Shown here piece after piece: positions 20,728-31,711 of a DNA stretch of 64,000 nucleotides. Under the pieces are notes generated by a model. It searched no databases. It saw nothing but the letters and a program-made list of their open reading frames with translations, and was not told where the DNA came from. Source of the stretch: Phialophora verrucosa (lineage: Eukaryota; Ascomycota; Eurotiomycetes; Chaetothyriales; Herpotrichiellaceae); assembly GCA_002099365.1 (NCBI GenBank), contig MSED01000003.1, positions 1,488,001-1,552,000 on the forward strand, in the 5' to 3' direction. A program made the translations under genes and the position numbers. Within the stretch, counting starts at the first letter, position 1, and every line of letters starts with the position of its first letter.

Positions 20728-22026
20728 ATGACAACATGCACCTCTTGCTCCATAGCCATAATCGGCGCCTCAATCACCGGCCTCTCCCTCACGCTCTCTC
20801 TCATGCACGCCAACCTCGTCGATCCCACAGGCATAACACTCTACGATCTCCGCTCGCCCAGCACGCCGGACCCAGCAAACTCGTCGGGCGTGGTCCTGAC
20901 GCCCAATGGCCTCCACGTGCTCAATTCGCTAGGCATACTCCCTAGAATCCACGACCGGTGCTGGCTCTCAGAGTATCGCACGTATAAAGACGAGCAGGAC
21001 GCCACGACGCGCAAGGTCCTGATCGCGAATGAAAGCCTTTATGGGTTTCGGAACCATCGGGTCTGGAGGCGCATTTTGGTGGAGGAGCTGCGTGGTATGG
21101 TCCGGGAGAAGGGCGTGCAGATCCAGTGGGAGAGTCGGTTTGAGGGTGTGCTGGCCGAGTCTGACGATGGGGTGGTGTATAAGATCAATGGACGGGAGGA
21201 AGTGGCGGGGATGTTGATCGGGGCGGATGGCATCCATAGCTCGGTAAGGAGGTATGTTACGCCTCAGAACGGGGGGCCCGAGTACACTGGTGTTGTGGGT
21301 GTGCTGGGCCATATCCCCTGGGAGAGCGTGTCGTGGCCGTATGAGGACTATGAGCGCGCGTGTACGATTCAGGGGCAACCCGGGGCGCTAGTCCTGATGC
21401 CAGAAGATCGGGAGGGGAGCGTCATTATGGTGGCCATGCAGACTAAGTTGGAGGATCGCAGCCGCGAAGAATGGGAAGCGCTGGGACGGGACAAGGCTTT
21501 CTTGCGAGATTTCTTTGCCAGGAATAGAGATCAGTGGGCGGGTCAGACGGCAAAGCGGATCATTGATGCTGTCTGTGGGCATGAGAACACGCTTTACATG
21601 TGGCCTTATATGAGGATGGGGGGTTTGGATAGGTGGTCCTCGGAGAAGACGGGCAGAGTGAGCATCATTGGGGATGCTGCTCATGCGCTGCCTCCCAGCA
21701 GCGGACAGGGCGTCAACCAGGCGTTGGAAGACATTCATGCCCTGACAAGACTGCTTGTTCTGCTCAAGTCGAAGCCGCAGGTACAGCTGAAGGAGGCGCT
21801 CACATTCTGGCAATCCCTTCGACAGAAACGCATAGATGCCGTGTTCGACTGGGCGACTAACAGGACCAATGTGCAACGGCTGCCATTGGCGGAAAGAGAG
21901 AAACTGGTTCGTGAGGGAAAGGTTTTGGATGCTCACAATGCTGAGAATTTCGATGATATGAGCTGGTTGTACCGGCCAGAAACAGACAGGTTGATCGATG
22001 AATGGGCTGAGACGCGCAATGAATGA
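20728..22026 (+). CDS. FAD-dependent monooxygenase (salicylate-hydroxylase type)
   Basis: Single exon, 432 residues from the ATG at 20728. An upstream in-frame ATG at 20635 would add 31 residues without FAD motifs, so I prefer the shorter start. Seen: IAIIGASITGLSLTLSL (a GxSxxG variant of the dinucleotide motif), LIGADGIHSSVR (the DG motif) and IGDAAHALPPSSGQGVNQAL (the GD motif binding the FAD ribityl chain). Group A flavin monooxygenases use NAD(P)H and oxygen to hydroxylate aromatic or polyketide compounds; the substrate is unknown. Its stop lies 28 bp from the stop of a convergent Zn2Cys6 regulator, a common arrangement in catabolic or secondary-metabolite loci. Confidence 0.88.
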   Translation: MTTCTSCSIAIIGASITGLSLTLSLMHANLVDPTGITLYDLRSPSTPDPANSSGVVLTPNGLHVLNSLGILPRIHDRCWLSEYRTYKDEQDATTRKVLIANESLYGFRNHRVWRRILVEELRGMVREKGVQIQWESRFEGVLAESDDGVVYKINGREEVAGMLIGADGIHSSVRRYVTPQNGGPEYTGVVGVLGHIPWESVSWPYEDYERACTIQGQPGALVLMPEDREGSVIMVAMQTKLEDRSREEWEALGRDKAFLRDFFARNRDQWAGQTAKRIIDAVCGHENTLYMWPYMRMGGLDRWSSEKTGRVSIIGDAAHALPPSSGQGVNQALEDIHALTRLLVLLKSKPQVQLKEALTFWQSLRQKRIDAVFDWATNRTNVQRLPLAEREKLVREGKVLDAHNAENFDDMSWLYRPETDRLIDEWAETRNE

Positions 22027-22054
22027 CTTGCAAATGCTGGTCCGGAAGGTGTGG

Positions 22055-23845
22055 TCAACAAGGAAACTCGACACCGTCTGAGGCGCCCCGGTCAACATCA
22101 GCCAGATCAAAATCCTCCACCACTTCCTCCCATCCTCCACTGCAATCACGGTTCTGGCGCCAGCATACCAGTTTGCCCCTCGCTCTGCTTGCCCGACTGG
22201 GAATGATTTTGACATGGCGAAAACGAGACACGGCCGGTAGACTGGGGATGTGCGACAAATATAGCATGTTCTTCTCTGCGGGAGGGTCAAAGGGACGGGT
22301 ATTATAGTCGAGGCCAAGGTGGGCGAAGAAGCCATTTTCTTCTAGTGCCATGACTCTCTCAGCATTCTGTGCAATCACCACGCCGTCCCAAATGCCTTCC
22401 CGATGCGGTGCCGCCAGCAATACCGCAATGGCCTGCCTCCTCAGCCAGGGCACTCTGCATTTCAGCGCCACGTATGACAGCACCGGGATGGTCCCGATGT
22501 CCAATGTGAAGCTGAACCCGGTAAGTCGGGTATCGTTGGAGAATGGGCGGCAATGCATTTCGCTCGCCTTGCGATAGACTGCGATTATTTCTGCAAGGAT
22601 GAACGTGAAGGCAGAAGTGAAGTCATCGTAACACGCTTCCGAAGTGCTGAACATGGTTGCAACCTGAATGGACGCCATGGTGTGGAGAATGTGCAAAAGC
22701 GGGATGCCCAGCGAGTGGCGCCGACTTGTTACCCTCTGCAGTGTCGGGACGCTAGCGGTGAACGTCTGCAGCCAGGTGGACATTGCTCCCTGAAGATGAC
22801 GATGCTGAGTGAAGATGTCTTCGGAGGGCTGTTGCCCGCTGGACTCGAAGCGCCGGCATTGTTCCGCCAGGGTCAATATCGAGTGCCTGAGCGAGTCGAA
22901 TGCCCTTCTCGCCTCGAACATATCGGCAAAAGCATGAGGAAGATTCCAATTTGTGAGAAGGCTTTGTGGTTTAGCCGTGGTGCAGAGAGTATGGACAGCT
23001 CCAGCATGCGCTGATTGGAGGCTTAGCCGCGTGAAAGCTTCGACCAAATAGTCATCAACCGAGTCATGCAATCTCCGGGGATAAAATGCCTGAGGGTCGA
23101 AGCCTCTTTTCAGTCTACACAGCAGATTCAAACCATGCCGGGTATGCGTTACGGCTGTCGAGTAGTCGCCCCGCAGAAGTTCGAGTGATACGTATAGTAT
23201 GCATACAACCAGAGCGGTGCGTACTTCTGCCACACTCTCCTCTTCGAGACGATTTTTCCGCAGTTGCGCGATGCTTTTGTTATATTGCTCCAAGGCAAAT
23301 GCTTCATGTGGATCAAAGCTGCTGTTTTGCCCGTAGCATAAGAAGGAAGAAGGGGCGGAACTCCCGCAGCGATTGAGGTCTGCACTCCTGTGTGCAGAAC
23401 CAAGGGCGACTGCCGCATGTAGGATCGGGAGCTCGGAGGCACTGGCTGTCAGGACCAGCTCGGTCCAAAAGTTGGACGAAAACACTCCTGGTATCTTTCC
23501 CGCCGTGTTGTTGACAAAGTAGTCGAAACAGGTCTGCTCGGCAAGAGTAATGTTCTGGAATGGTATCGGCGTGTGGTGTCTGGAAAGGACTGGCACCGCA
23601 ATGGGCACAGTGGGCGTGGATTCTATTGCTCGTCGAGTAGCGATGGTGTCGTTACGGCCGTGTTCAACGGCTCGGGTTCCTCCACCCCAGATCCCATAGC
23701 CGTCACAGAAGTGTTTTGCCGACAGACAGTTGGAACATTCCGGCCATTCCTCTCCACATTTGAGATGTCGCCTCTTACACGTCCGACAACCTGTCTTGGT
23801 TTTCGGCGCATACTGACGTTTTCGCTTGCGAGCCGCGAGAGCCAT
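22055..23845 (-). CDS. Zn2Cys6 transcription factor
   Basis: Single exon, 596 residues. The binuclear zinc cluster is at residues about 20-46: GCRTCKRRHLKC, then PECSNCLSAKHFC, spacing CX2CX6CX6CX2CX6C, preceded by the basic ARKRKRQ. The rest has a fungal transcription-factor middle region (for example HAAVALGSAHRSADL and VRTALVVCILYVSLELLRGD) as in C6 regulators of the Fungal_trans_2 type. It is convergent with the FAD monooxygenase and upstream of a short-chain dehydrogenase on the other strand, so it may regulate one or both; that is inference from position only. Confidence 0.88.
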   Translation of the reverse strand: MALAARKRKRQYAPKTKTGCRTCKRRHLKCGEEWPECSNCLSAKHFCDGYGIWGGGTRAVEHGRNDTIATRRAIESTPTVPIAVPVLSRHHTPIPFQNITLAEQTCFDYFVNNTAGKIPGVFSSNFWTELVLTASASELPILHAAVALGSAHRSADLNRCGSSAPSSFLCYGQNSSFDPHEAFALEQYNKSIAQLRKNRLEEESVAEVRTALVVCILYVSLELLRGDYSTAVTHTRHGLNLLCRLKRGFDPQAFYPRRLHDSVDDYLVEAFTRLSLQSAHAGAVHTLCTTAKPQSLLTNWNLPHAFADMFEARRAFDSLRHSILTLAEQCRRFESSGQQPSEDIFTQHRHLQGAMSTWLQTFTASVPTLQRVTSRRHSLGIPLLHILHTMASIQVATMFSTSEACYDDFTSAFTFILAEIIAVYRKASEMHCRPFSNDTRLTGFSFTLDIGTIPVLSYVALKCRVPWLRRQAIAVLLAAPHREGIWDGVVIAQNAERVMALEENGFFAHLGLDYNTRPFDPPAEKNMLYLSHIPSLPAVSRFRHVKIIPSRASRARGKLVCWRQNRDCSGGWEEVVEDFDLADVDRGASDGVEFPC

Positions 23846-24428
23846 GATTTGTCCATCCCAGCCCGCCTTTCACATTCTTTTGTGATTAGTATGCGGAAGC
23901 ACAGGATATCGTAAACACAGCGGGACCATTGGCAGATTGGGATTTCCAGATGGGCTCTGAGGCTGGCCTTGAGCGTTGTTTTGTACCTTTAAGTGGGTGG
24001 CTTGTGGTCTCCTGCTCGGGAAATATCCGCTTTGCCCCTCTACACCCATTGGTTGCTCCGTATATCGTGAGAACTCATTGGCCAGCCTGCTCCAACAGGA
24101 GGCTAGGCGTGTGTGCTGAGCAAATAGCGTCGGTGCCAAGGACTAATTATACAGTCCAAAGTAGAGCACGATATTCCACCGTACACAGCAAACCCCTGTA
24201 GACGCTGATCGTCTCCTGAGAGGAGCTGAGCATGGTGAAGTCAGCTCCGTGCCTTGTTACATGTTAACGGCCGGACCAGATAATATAAAATGTCTCTGGT
24301 CAAGGCAATGGAACACCAGCGGCAAAGAGGAAAAGTATATATTGCCACCTTGAGACTGAATATAGACTTCAGTTTGTCTCTGAACAAGCTGCAATTTATT
24401 TTTGCGCTGCCCTTTATTTGCCATCGGA
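23846..24428. promoter_or_regulatory. divergent intergenic region, Zn2Cys6 regulator / SDR
   Basis: Shared 5' region for two divergent genes. TATA-like AT-rich stretches occur near 24280-24340 (ataatataaa, agtatatatt), 90-150 bp before the SDR start. No gene is seen. Confidence 0.4.
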
Positions 24429-25481
24429 ATGTGGCCTTTCAGCTCTAGTATTGAGTTCGTCCCGGACAGGGACATCGGGGATCTGACGGGGAAGGTGATA
24501 CTTGTGACAGGAGGGTTCGCGGCTAATGTGATATGAGAAATCTGCCAAGAATAAGCTGACGCTCTTTAGGAACACCGGCATCGGGAAAGAGACAGTTTTA
24601 CAGTTAGCGAAGCACAACCCGAGCAAGCTTTTCCTAGCGGCGAGAACTCAGTCGAAGGCCCAAAATGCCATCGCAGACATCAAATCTGCCATCTCTCCAA
24701 AAACGGCCGACATCGAATACCTGCCGCTTGACCTGTCTTCGCTTGCTTCTGTCAAAGTGGCGGCTGAGCGAATCGAAGAGCGCGGTTCAAGGCTGGATAT
24801 TCTGATCCTGAATGCGGGCATCATGGCAGTGCCACCTGGTAAGACGAACGAGGGCTTTGAGATTCAGCTCGGGACAAACCACGTTGGGCACGCTCTGTTA
24901 ACTAAGCTTCTTCTGCCGACGTTGAAGATGACAATTGCTGAGCTGAACCCAGATGTGAGGGTCGTGGTCGTTGCTTCCAATGCATATAGCTTCGCCCCCA
25001 ACATCGACACTATCCTCTCGACTGAGAAGCTATGCGAGACAGGTCCTTTGACGCGGTATGGCGCTTCCAAGGCTGCGAACATTCTTTTCGCGGCGGAGTT
25101 AGCTCGAAGGTATCCTTCGCTGACAGCGGTGTCATTGCACCCAGGTGTGCTCTTCTTCATTACGGTTGACTGACATTGTTGTCGCTAATTATCTCTCCAG
25201 GTACGATCGGAACAGACTTGTACTTACCAAACAAGCGGAGTAACTTCGCCCTCCGTTGGTTTCTGGCGATATTCGGGCCATTGTTGTTTCACCCCCCTGA
25301 GACGGGCGCATTGACCCAGCTGTATCTCGCCAGCGGAGCGAAGGAAGAGCAACTGAAGAATGGTGGATTTTATACTCCAGTCGGCGTTCTCGACAAGAAC
25401 AACAAGTGGGCGAACGAGAAGACATGGGGTAAGGCGCTCTGGGACTGGACGGAGGACCAGCTGAAGAGAAAGGGATACTAG
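24429..25481 (+). CDS. short-chain dehydrogenase/reductase (retinol-dehydrogenase/WWOX-like)
   Basis: Exons 24429-24514, 24570-25144 and 25201-25481; 313 residues. Classical SDR: VILVTGGNTGIGKET across the first splice (TGxxxGIG cofactor motif), LILNAGIMAVPPG (NAG motif), NHVGHALLTKLLLP, and YGASKAANILFA (catalytic Tyr and Lys, YxxxK). The first donor is non-consensus (GTTCGC) but frame and motif require it. The family oxidises or reduces lipid, sterol or secondary-metabolite alcohols with NAD(P)H. It lies next to a Zn2Cys6 regulator and an FAD monooxygenase, with which it may form a small module. Substrate is unknown. Confidence 0.85.
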
Positions 25482-25831
25482 TTCAAGAAACTGGGGGGAT
25501 TGGGGGCCAATTCAGTCCATTTCCTGAGAGCGAGTCCGGTTGTTGCGGATACTGTTCTCGTATTACAGGTAATTAGAGCAATGATAAACGCACCACGCCC
25601 AAGCATCAGCACTTTGCGATGTCGCAAGCAAAGGTAATGCGCAGATACGGAGCAAATCAAAAGTGCGCGAACGCGACGCGGATGACGCGTCCGCTTCCGG
25701 TAGTTTTCGCCCACCGTAGATTATCGAATGCATCTGATTGGCGAAAACACATATCGCTTCGTCTACTTCGTACTTCGAAGCGACGATTTCGCCCATCCTC
25801 TAGCACCGCTGCAAGATAAGGGAAGAGGACG
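25482..25831. promoter_or_regulatory. MSH3 upstream region
   Basis: 350 bp between the SDR stop and the MSH3 start. It holds an MCB-like hexamer (see the separate entry) within a CG-rich stretch. No gene is seen. Confidence 0.4.
25685..25690. promoter_or_regulatory. MCB-like hexamer ACGCGT upstream of MSH3
   Basis: ACGCGT, the core of the MluI cell-cycle box bound by MBF in yeasts, 142 bp before the MSH3 ATG and next to a further acgcgacgcg stretch. A 6-mer occurs by chance and other copies exist in the window, so this is suggestive only. Confidence 0.25.
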
Positions 25832-28800
25832 ATGGCCTCTACCCAGAAGAAGCAGCAGACTCTTTCCGCATTTTTCAGGAAGCCCGAGTCGACTCCTGTA
25901 CCGAAGCCTCCACCTCAAGCCTCCGAGGACAGCGGCGATGACGATCTGCCTGTGCCGCCAACGAAGCGACGGCGCATTACCCCTGTAACCCAAGAGGCTG
26001 ATGGCACCGGAGGCCGGGATATTCTCGAAGATGACGCAGATCTGAGAACGCTACGGCCCGTCGTTGCTAACGGCCAAAACCTTGCCGCGTCTACAATCGA
26101 GCCTGGGGGGTCACGGACCGCCAAATATCTCTACTCCTCTTCAGCCCAGCAGGAAAACCGGGATTTTGAGGACCAAGATGGCACCGAGAAGAGACGGAAG
26201 GATGAACTACACCGGAAATTTGTCAAGAAGCTGGGAAAGCCAGACAGCATTGCCGACATCAAGCGGCGGAATCATGTGCTCGAAGACGAAGCTGCCGCTG
26301 AGGAGAACGAAGATGGTGACGAAGAGACTGGCGAAGAGGCTCCGAGACCAAGCGGCCGCTCAAAGAAAGGAGGAAGCAAGTTGACGCCCATGGAGAAACA
26401 AGTATTGGACATCAAGCGGAAGCATATGGACACCCTGCTTGTCGTGGAAGTGGGCTACAAATTCAGGTTCTTTGGCGAGGATGCGAGAATCGCCGCTAAG
26501 GAGCTCGGCATTGTTTGCATACCAGGCAAATTCCGTTACGATGAACACCCGTCCGAAGCTCACATCGACCGGTTCGCCTCTGCAAGCATTCCCGTACATC
26601 GACTCCATGTCCACGTAAAGAGACTTGTCACTGCAGGTCACAAAGTCGGAGTTGTTAGGCAACTGGAAACTGCAGCATTGAAAGCGGTTGGAGATAACAG
26701 GAATGCACCCTTTGTTAGGAAACTTACCAACCTTTACACCAAGGGAACTTATGTCGATGACATAGAGGGCATCGAGGAGACCAACCGAGGGAGTCCTTCG
26801 CCGCAGTCACCTTCGACTGGATTCCTGCTCTGCATGACAGAAACCAATGCCAAAGGTCACGGCAATGACGAAAAGGTGCATGTTGGTCTTGTCGCCGTAC
26901 AACCTGCTACGGGCGACATAATCTACGACAATTTTGAGGATGGCTTCATGCGGAGTGAGATCGAGACGAGACTTCTTCACATCGCCCCTTGCGAGTTTCT
27001 GATTGTTGGAGAACTCTCGAAGGCTACGGAGAAGCTTGTGCTTCATCTCTCGGGGAGCAAGACCAATGTATTTGGTGACAAGATCCGAGTTGAGCGAGTC
27101 GCAAAGGAGAAAACTATAGCAGCTCAAGCCCACAGTCACATATCGACATTCTATGCCGAGAGACTCAAAGAACCCAGCGCATCGGATGGAGACAAGGCCA
27201 CCAAAATCTTTGATAAGATCATGGGTTTGCCGGACAACGTCTCTGTTTGCCTATCGTCCATGATCAATCACTTGTCGGAATACGGACTTGAACACGTCTT
27301 CCAACTGACGAAATACTTCCAACCGTTCTCGGCGCGGTCTCATATGCTTCTCAATGGCAACACGCTCACAAGCCTTGAAATATACCTCAATCAAACAGAT
27401 CATACTACGAAAGGCAGCCTCTATTGGATGCTCAACAGGACACAGACAAAGTTTGGCGGCCGTTTGCTTCGTAAGTGGGTTGGGCGTCCGCTCCTCGATG
27501 TGCACGGCATTGAAACCCGACTGAATGCTATCGAAGAGCTCCTTGACCCTGAGAAAGCTGTTCAAACTGAGAAGATGCGACGAGTATTGTCGAAAATAAG
27601 GACAGACCTGGAAAAAAGCCTCATTCGAATCTACTACGGCAAGTGCACGCGGCCAGAGTTACTCAACGTCCTGCAATCGTTGCAGATGTTGGCCACCGAG
27701 TTCTCATACGCGATAGATGCAACATCGACGGGGTTCGACTCAGAACTTATATCGTCCGCCATGACCTCTCTTCCAACCATTCTGAAAGAGGTGGTAGGGT
27801 ACCTGGACAAGATCAATCTTCAAGCGGCCAAGTCTGACGAGAAATACTCCTTCTTCACAGACGCCTCGGAGACCGAGGCCATTTCGGAGCACAAGTTTGG
27901 TATTGCTAGTGTCGAGCACGACTTGGAAGAGTTCCGAAAGACGGCAGCGGAAAAATTGGGCAAGTCACGACCAGTGGACTATGCGACCGTTGCACAGATC
28001 GAGTACTTGATCGAGGTTGAGAATAACTCCGCCACGATAAAGAAAGTCCCTGCATCGTGGACCAAGATTTCAGGCACAAAGAAGGTGTCCAGGTTCCACG
28101 CCCCAGAAGTGGTCAGGCTTTTGCGCGAGAGAGATCAGCACAAAGAGTCACTCGCCGCCGCCTGCGACGAGGCGTACAGAGGTCTCCTCGCGGACATCAG
28201 CACAAAATACCAGCTCTTCCGTGACACGATACAGAACCTCGCAATTCTAGACTGTCTCCTTTCCCTTGCAAATGTGGCATCCCAGCCAAACTATGTGCGA
28301 CCGAACTTCACGCCAGATACGCGCGTTGAAGTCGAAGGTGCTCGCCACCCTATGGTAGAGCAACTGCTGCTCGACAGCTATGTCCCCAACGACGTCTCCC
28401 TTTCGCAAGTCGATACACGCGCTCTTCTCGTCACAGGGCCCAACATGGGTGGTAAATCATCTTACGTCCGCTCCGTCGCCTTGATCGCCATCATGGCACA
28501 AATCGGCTCTTACGTCCCCGCCACGTCTGCAAAACTTGGCATTCTCGACGCCGTATTCACGAGGATGGGCGCCTTCGATAACATGATGTCCGGCGAATCG
28601 ACATTCATGGTCGAACTCAGCGAGACCAGCGACATTCTCAAGCTTGCCACGGACCGAAGCCTCGTGGTGCTCGACGAACTCGGCCGCGGAACAAGCACCC
28701 ACGATGGTGTGGCCATCGCGGCCAGTGTGCTCGACTACCTGGTCCGCGACAAGAAGTGCCTCACCCTCTTCATCACGCACTATCAAATGCTGGCACGCAT

Positions 28801-29125
28801 GGCGGACGGATTTCCCGCCGGGGAACTTAAGAACGTGCACATGCGCTTCACGGAGACGGACGACGAGAACGTCACATTCCTGTATGAAGTGGGCGAAGGT
28901 GTGGCTCATCGGAGCTACGGGCTCAACGTGGCGAGATTGGCAAACTTGGGAGAGAATGTGATCGAGGTGGCGAAGGGGAAGAGCGAAGAACTTGAACGGA
29001 CCACGAAGCGGAGACAGCTTGCCGCGCTGGCGCAGGCGTTGATCAAGGGCGTTGCTGTCAAGAGTGGGAAGGATATCGATGCAACGGCGCTGGACGCAAT
29101 GGTCGAGGCGATCGAGATGCTTTGA
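25832..29125 (+). CDS. MSH3: DNA mismatch repair protein MSH3
   Basis: Single exon, 1097 residues, the normal length. The N-terminal QQTLSAFF (residues 8-15) is a PCNA-interacting PIP box. A disordered acidic region follows, then MutS domain I from about 186 ([34 protein letters not shown]). The position used by MSH6 for its Phe-x-Glu mismatch wedge carries Tyr-Lys, as in MSH3. Later come the connector, lever and clamp regions, Walker A GPNMGGKS (about 869-876) and Walker [13 protein letters not shown] (about 945). MSH3 pairs with MSH2 to form MutS-beta, which recognises insertion/deletion loops in the nucleus. It is convergent with RAD7, 294 bp apart. The ATG is preceded by a CG-rich promoter. 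Confidence 0.96.
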   Translation: MASTQKKQQTLSAFFRKPESTPVPKPPPQASEDSGDDDLPVPPTKRRRITPVTQEADGTGGRDILEDDADLRTLRPVVANGQNLAASTIEPGGSRTAKYLYSSSAQQENRDFEDQDGTEKRRKDELHRKFVKKLGKPDSIADIKRRNHVLEDEAAAEENEDGDEETGEEAPRPSGRSKKGGSKLTPMEKQVLDIKRKHMDTLLVVEVGYKFRFFGEDARIAAKELGIVCIPGKFRYDEHPSEAHIDRFASASIPVHRLHVHVKRLVTAGHKVGVVRQLETAALKAVGDNRNAPFVRKLTNLYTKGTYVDDIEGIEETNRGSPSPQSPSTGFLLCMTETNAKGHGNDEKVHVGLVAVQPATGDIIYDNFEDGFMRSEIETRLLHIAPCEFLIVGELSKATEKLVLHLSGSKTNVFGDKIRVERVAKEKTIAAQAHSHISTFYAERLKEPSASDGDKATKIFDKIMGLPDNVSVCLSSMINHLSEYGLEHVFQLTKYFQPFSARSHMLLNGNTLTSLEIYLNQTDHTTKGSLYWMLNRTQTKFGGRLLRKWVGRPLLDVHGIETRLNAIEELLDPEKAVQTEKMRRVLSKIRTDLEKSLIRIYYGKCTRPELLNVLQSLQMLATEFSYAIDATSTGFDSELISSAMTSLPTILKEVVGYLDKINLQAAKSDEKYSFFTDASETEAISEHKFGIASVEHDLEEFRKTAAEKLGKSRPVDYATVAQIEYLIEVENNSATIKKVPASWTKISGTKKVSRFHAPEVVRLLRERDQHKESLAAACDEAYRGLLADISTKYQLFRDTIQNLAILDCLLSLANVASQPNYVRPNFTPDTRVEVEGARHPMVEQLLLDSYVPNDVSLSQVDTRALLVTGPNMGGKSSYVRSVALIAIMAQIGSYVPATSAKLGILDAVFTRMGAFDNMMSGESTFMVELSETSDILKLATDRSLVVLDELGRGTSTHDGVAIAASVLDYLVRDKKCLTLFITHYQMLARMADGFPAGELKNVHMRFTETDDENVTFLYEVGEGVAHRSYGLNVARLANLGENVIEVAKGKSEELERTTKRRQLAALAQALIKGVAVKSGKDIDATALDAMVEAIEML

Positions 29126-29419
29126 ATAGCGACGTGGTTCTGGGAAAGCTGTACAAAAGGGATCATGGTATCGCCGTATCTGATGTGAAAAGAATCAATA
29201 AACTCCATGCCTGCACAAGTATTTGGTCCAACGGCACTTCTGCTCCGCTTCGGCCGTGCCATCTGACTGAGGTGATAGAGTACAATGGTAGGGTGCTCGT
29301 AAATCCGTATTGGTCGTGAATCTCTCCCTGCCTTCACAGAAAGCAACTCACTACCCTTGCATGCTTAGTCCTCACCATCGCTGACCTGTTGTTCATATCA
29401 ACATGCTTGGCTCATACAC
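29126..29419. other. convergent intergenic region, MSH3/RAD7
   Basis: 294 bp between two stop codons; it must hold the 3' ends of both transcripts. Nothing else is seen. Confidence 0.4.
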
Positions 29420-31285
29420 CTATATTCCATCGTAATCGCCCTGCAGAATGTTGTCGCCCGCGTTGGGCAATCCAACAACCGCAATGCCTGCAGGGATCCG
29501 TGCGCCTCGTGCATTAAAGCACGCAAACACGGCCAGCTTGGACAGAGTGGGACAGCTCTTGAAGATCCCGCCCACAACCACGTCGTCTACGGCACTCACG
29601 AAAGACAAGTCGATATCTTTGAGCGCAGGATATTGCTTGACTCCGTCGAAACACTCCAAGAGCGCGGCGTGGGAGATATGTCGGTCTGATTTTAAGTTGA
29701 GACGTTTCAGGCGGTCGCCAGAGTGGTTGAGAAGTGCCGTAAGGGCGAGAGTGCCAAATCCGATCAGGTCGGCCTCGCTACCTTGGGGGTTCATGCTGTC
29801 AAGGTCTCTGTTTTCACTTACATCAGCGTAGATGAGTGGGGGGATTGGGGAGTCGTTGTCGAATAAGGAGGCTAAGGCAATGTCGTGACAAAGGCTGCTT
29901 CCTGTGATGCGTAGCTTGGTTAATGTAGAGCAGTGTTGTTTGATCGCCTCGAGGACCGTGTCATCGAGTTCTTGGAAGTCTTCGAGACAAAGTGTCTGTA
30001 AGTTGGGACCCAAGCTGGTGACCAGCTCGACCAGCGTCGAGGACGAAGACTCTGGTGCGACAGCGAGGGTAAGGTGTTCCAGACTCGTTAGAGTGCAGAG
30101 GGAACTAATCGATGCTTCAGTCATGTGGGAACATGACCTGAGCTTGAGGCGTTTGAGATTGTGACATTGCTCTGCGAGCACTTTGACAGTTTCGTCCCTC
30201 ATCGAATCATTGAGCTCGGACAATTTCAGACTTTCAAGTTGGGGACCAAGTTTGTCGAACAGTTCAATCCAAGCATTGTCGGTGACAAGATTGGTTGCAC
30301 CAAGCTGGAGATGGCGAATTTTCTTGCACTTGTCAGCCATGTACAAGAGCGGTTCATCCTTCAGTTGGCCGGCAAAGCGTAGATTGACAATCTCGACATG
30401 AGGCATGGTACCAAAAATCCTCTGGAAATCCTCAGTCTCTAGCTTGCCACAGTCGTACACGATGATCCGGTCAACATCTGGGCGTAGGAAGAGATCCAGG
30501 ACCCGAGGAGTCAGGACTCTCTGTTTGGACAGGATTTGGCTGAGGCGGTCGAGAATTTTCTGTGGCATATCACCAAACTCTTCAATGTCATTGACGACGT
30601 TGGCGACTTTCCGCACGCACATGTCGACCAAGCTTTTGCAACCAGGCTTGACGTCGCCCATTAGCCGATCGCTCTCGGTCTGTCGTTTCCGGGCCTTGTG
30701 GGGAGCACCTCGCTTCTTTTGAGCTGCAGCTTCTCTCTTTTCATCGTCTTTGAGCTCCTTTGAACACTTGCCGCAGAGGAGACCGCCGTCGGGACCAGTC
30801 CTGCTGTATGGTGTGACAGTGAATCTCTTCTCACAGATCTCACAATTATCAAGCTGGCCAGGGAGTGGTGTTGCTTTGGCCATCATATTCCGAGCGAGAG
30901 CATCGTCGTCCAGCTCGAGGTCAGACCCTTCTTCCAGTTCTTGTACCGCTTTGCGGCGCTTGAACTCCTTGCTCTGCTTGATCTTCAGCAGGGCCTTCTC
31001 CTCTTTTCTCTTCCGCTTCTTCTTTTCCACGGGATCTTCACTATCATCCTCGTCCTCATTCTCCTTCTCCGCGTCAGCATTCTCCGTCCCTTCGGTCCGG
31101 CGTCTCTCCGCGTCTGCAAGTCGCTGCTGGTAGTCTTGTTGAATCCGTTGCGCAGAGATATTGTGAGAGGCAAGAAAGTCAGTAAGGGCTGACTGCGGAC
31201 CGCGAATGCGATTGCCGGCATTGCGTCTCGACCTAGGATCAAAATCAGATGTAAGCTCTCTGATTGCAGGAGTATTCGCTTACAT
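29420..31285 (-). CDS. RAD7: DNA repair protein RAD7 (LRR, GG-NER)
   Basis: Two coding exons on the minus strand: 31284-31285 and 29420-31232; 604 residues. The 51-bp intron (GTAAGC...CCTAG) splits the ATG as AT|G, giving MSRRNAGNRIRGPQ, the conserved RAD7 N-terminus. The open frame upstream contains no other ATG before a stop. Seen: a lysine/glutamate-rich N-terminal region, a zinc-ribbon-like pair CEIC and CGKC at about 131-157, then leucine-rich repeats to the C-terminus. With RAD16, RAD7 forms the GG-NER complex and an ECS-type ubiquitin ligase that finds UV lesions in non-transcribed chromatin. It is divergent from RAD16. Identity is strong; the split start codon should be checked against transcripts. 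Confidence 0.93.
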
Positions 31286-31711
31286 TTTGAGTACACTGGT
31301 GGCGAACAATATACGATCGTTGCTGGGTAAGGGACTCCGGCTCTCAAGTTGCACAAAGAATGGAGGGCGTCAAGTCATCAAAGAATTTCCGGTCTGAACG
31401 GGCACGACAAGAACAGGCTCAGGGCACCTATTCACTGCCTCAAACAATGGAAAGTCGCAGTGACAAAGTGCTCCAGGGGTGGGTGCTGAGGGGTTGAACC
31501 GCCTAGCCACGCCAAAAATGCCTTAAAGTGCGTGCAGGTACGCGTGCGCACGTGAAGGCACGCGCTCTGATTCGTTTCTTCCCAGGCAGAAACGCGCTAG
31601 CGCCGATTGACATTTCAGGGTCTCGATTTCGATGATCGATAAATCAATCAAGCCTCACCCTCACCTTTTCCTCGAGTCACCACATCCTCGCTTTTGGCCT
31701 AGACAGACAAC
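31286..31711. promoter_or_regulatory. bidirectional promoter, RAD7/RAD16
   Basis: 426 bp is the entire space between the two divergent start codons, so both partner genes draw on one promoter region. It contains a GC-rich purine/pyrimidine-alternating stretch (near 31530-31567) with an MCB-like hexamer. Confidence 0.6.
31541..31546. promoter_or_regulatory. MCB-like hexamer ACGCGT between RAD7 and RAD16
   Basis: ACGCGT lies 166 bp before the RAD16 ATG and about 255 bp before the RAD7 start. It matches the yeast MBF core seen in DNA-synthesis and repair promoters. The chance rate of the motif is high. Confidence 0.25.
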
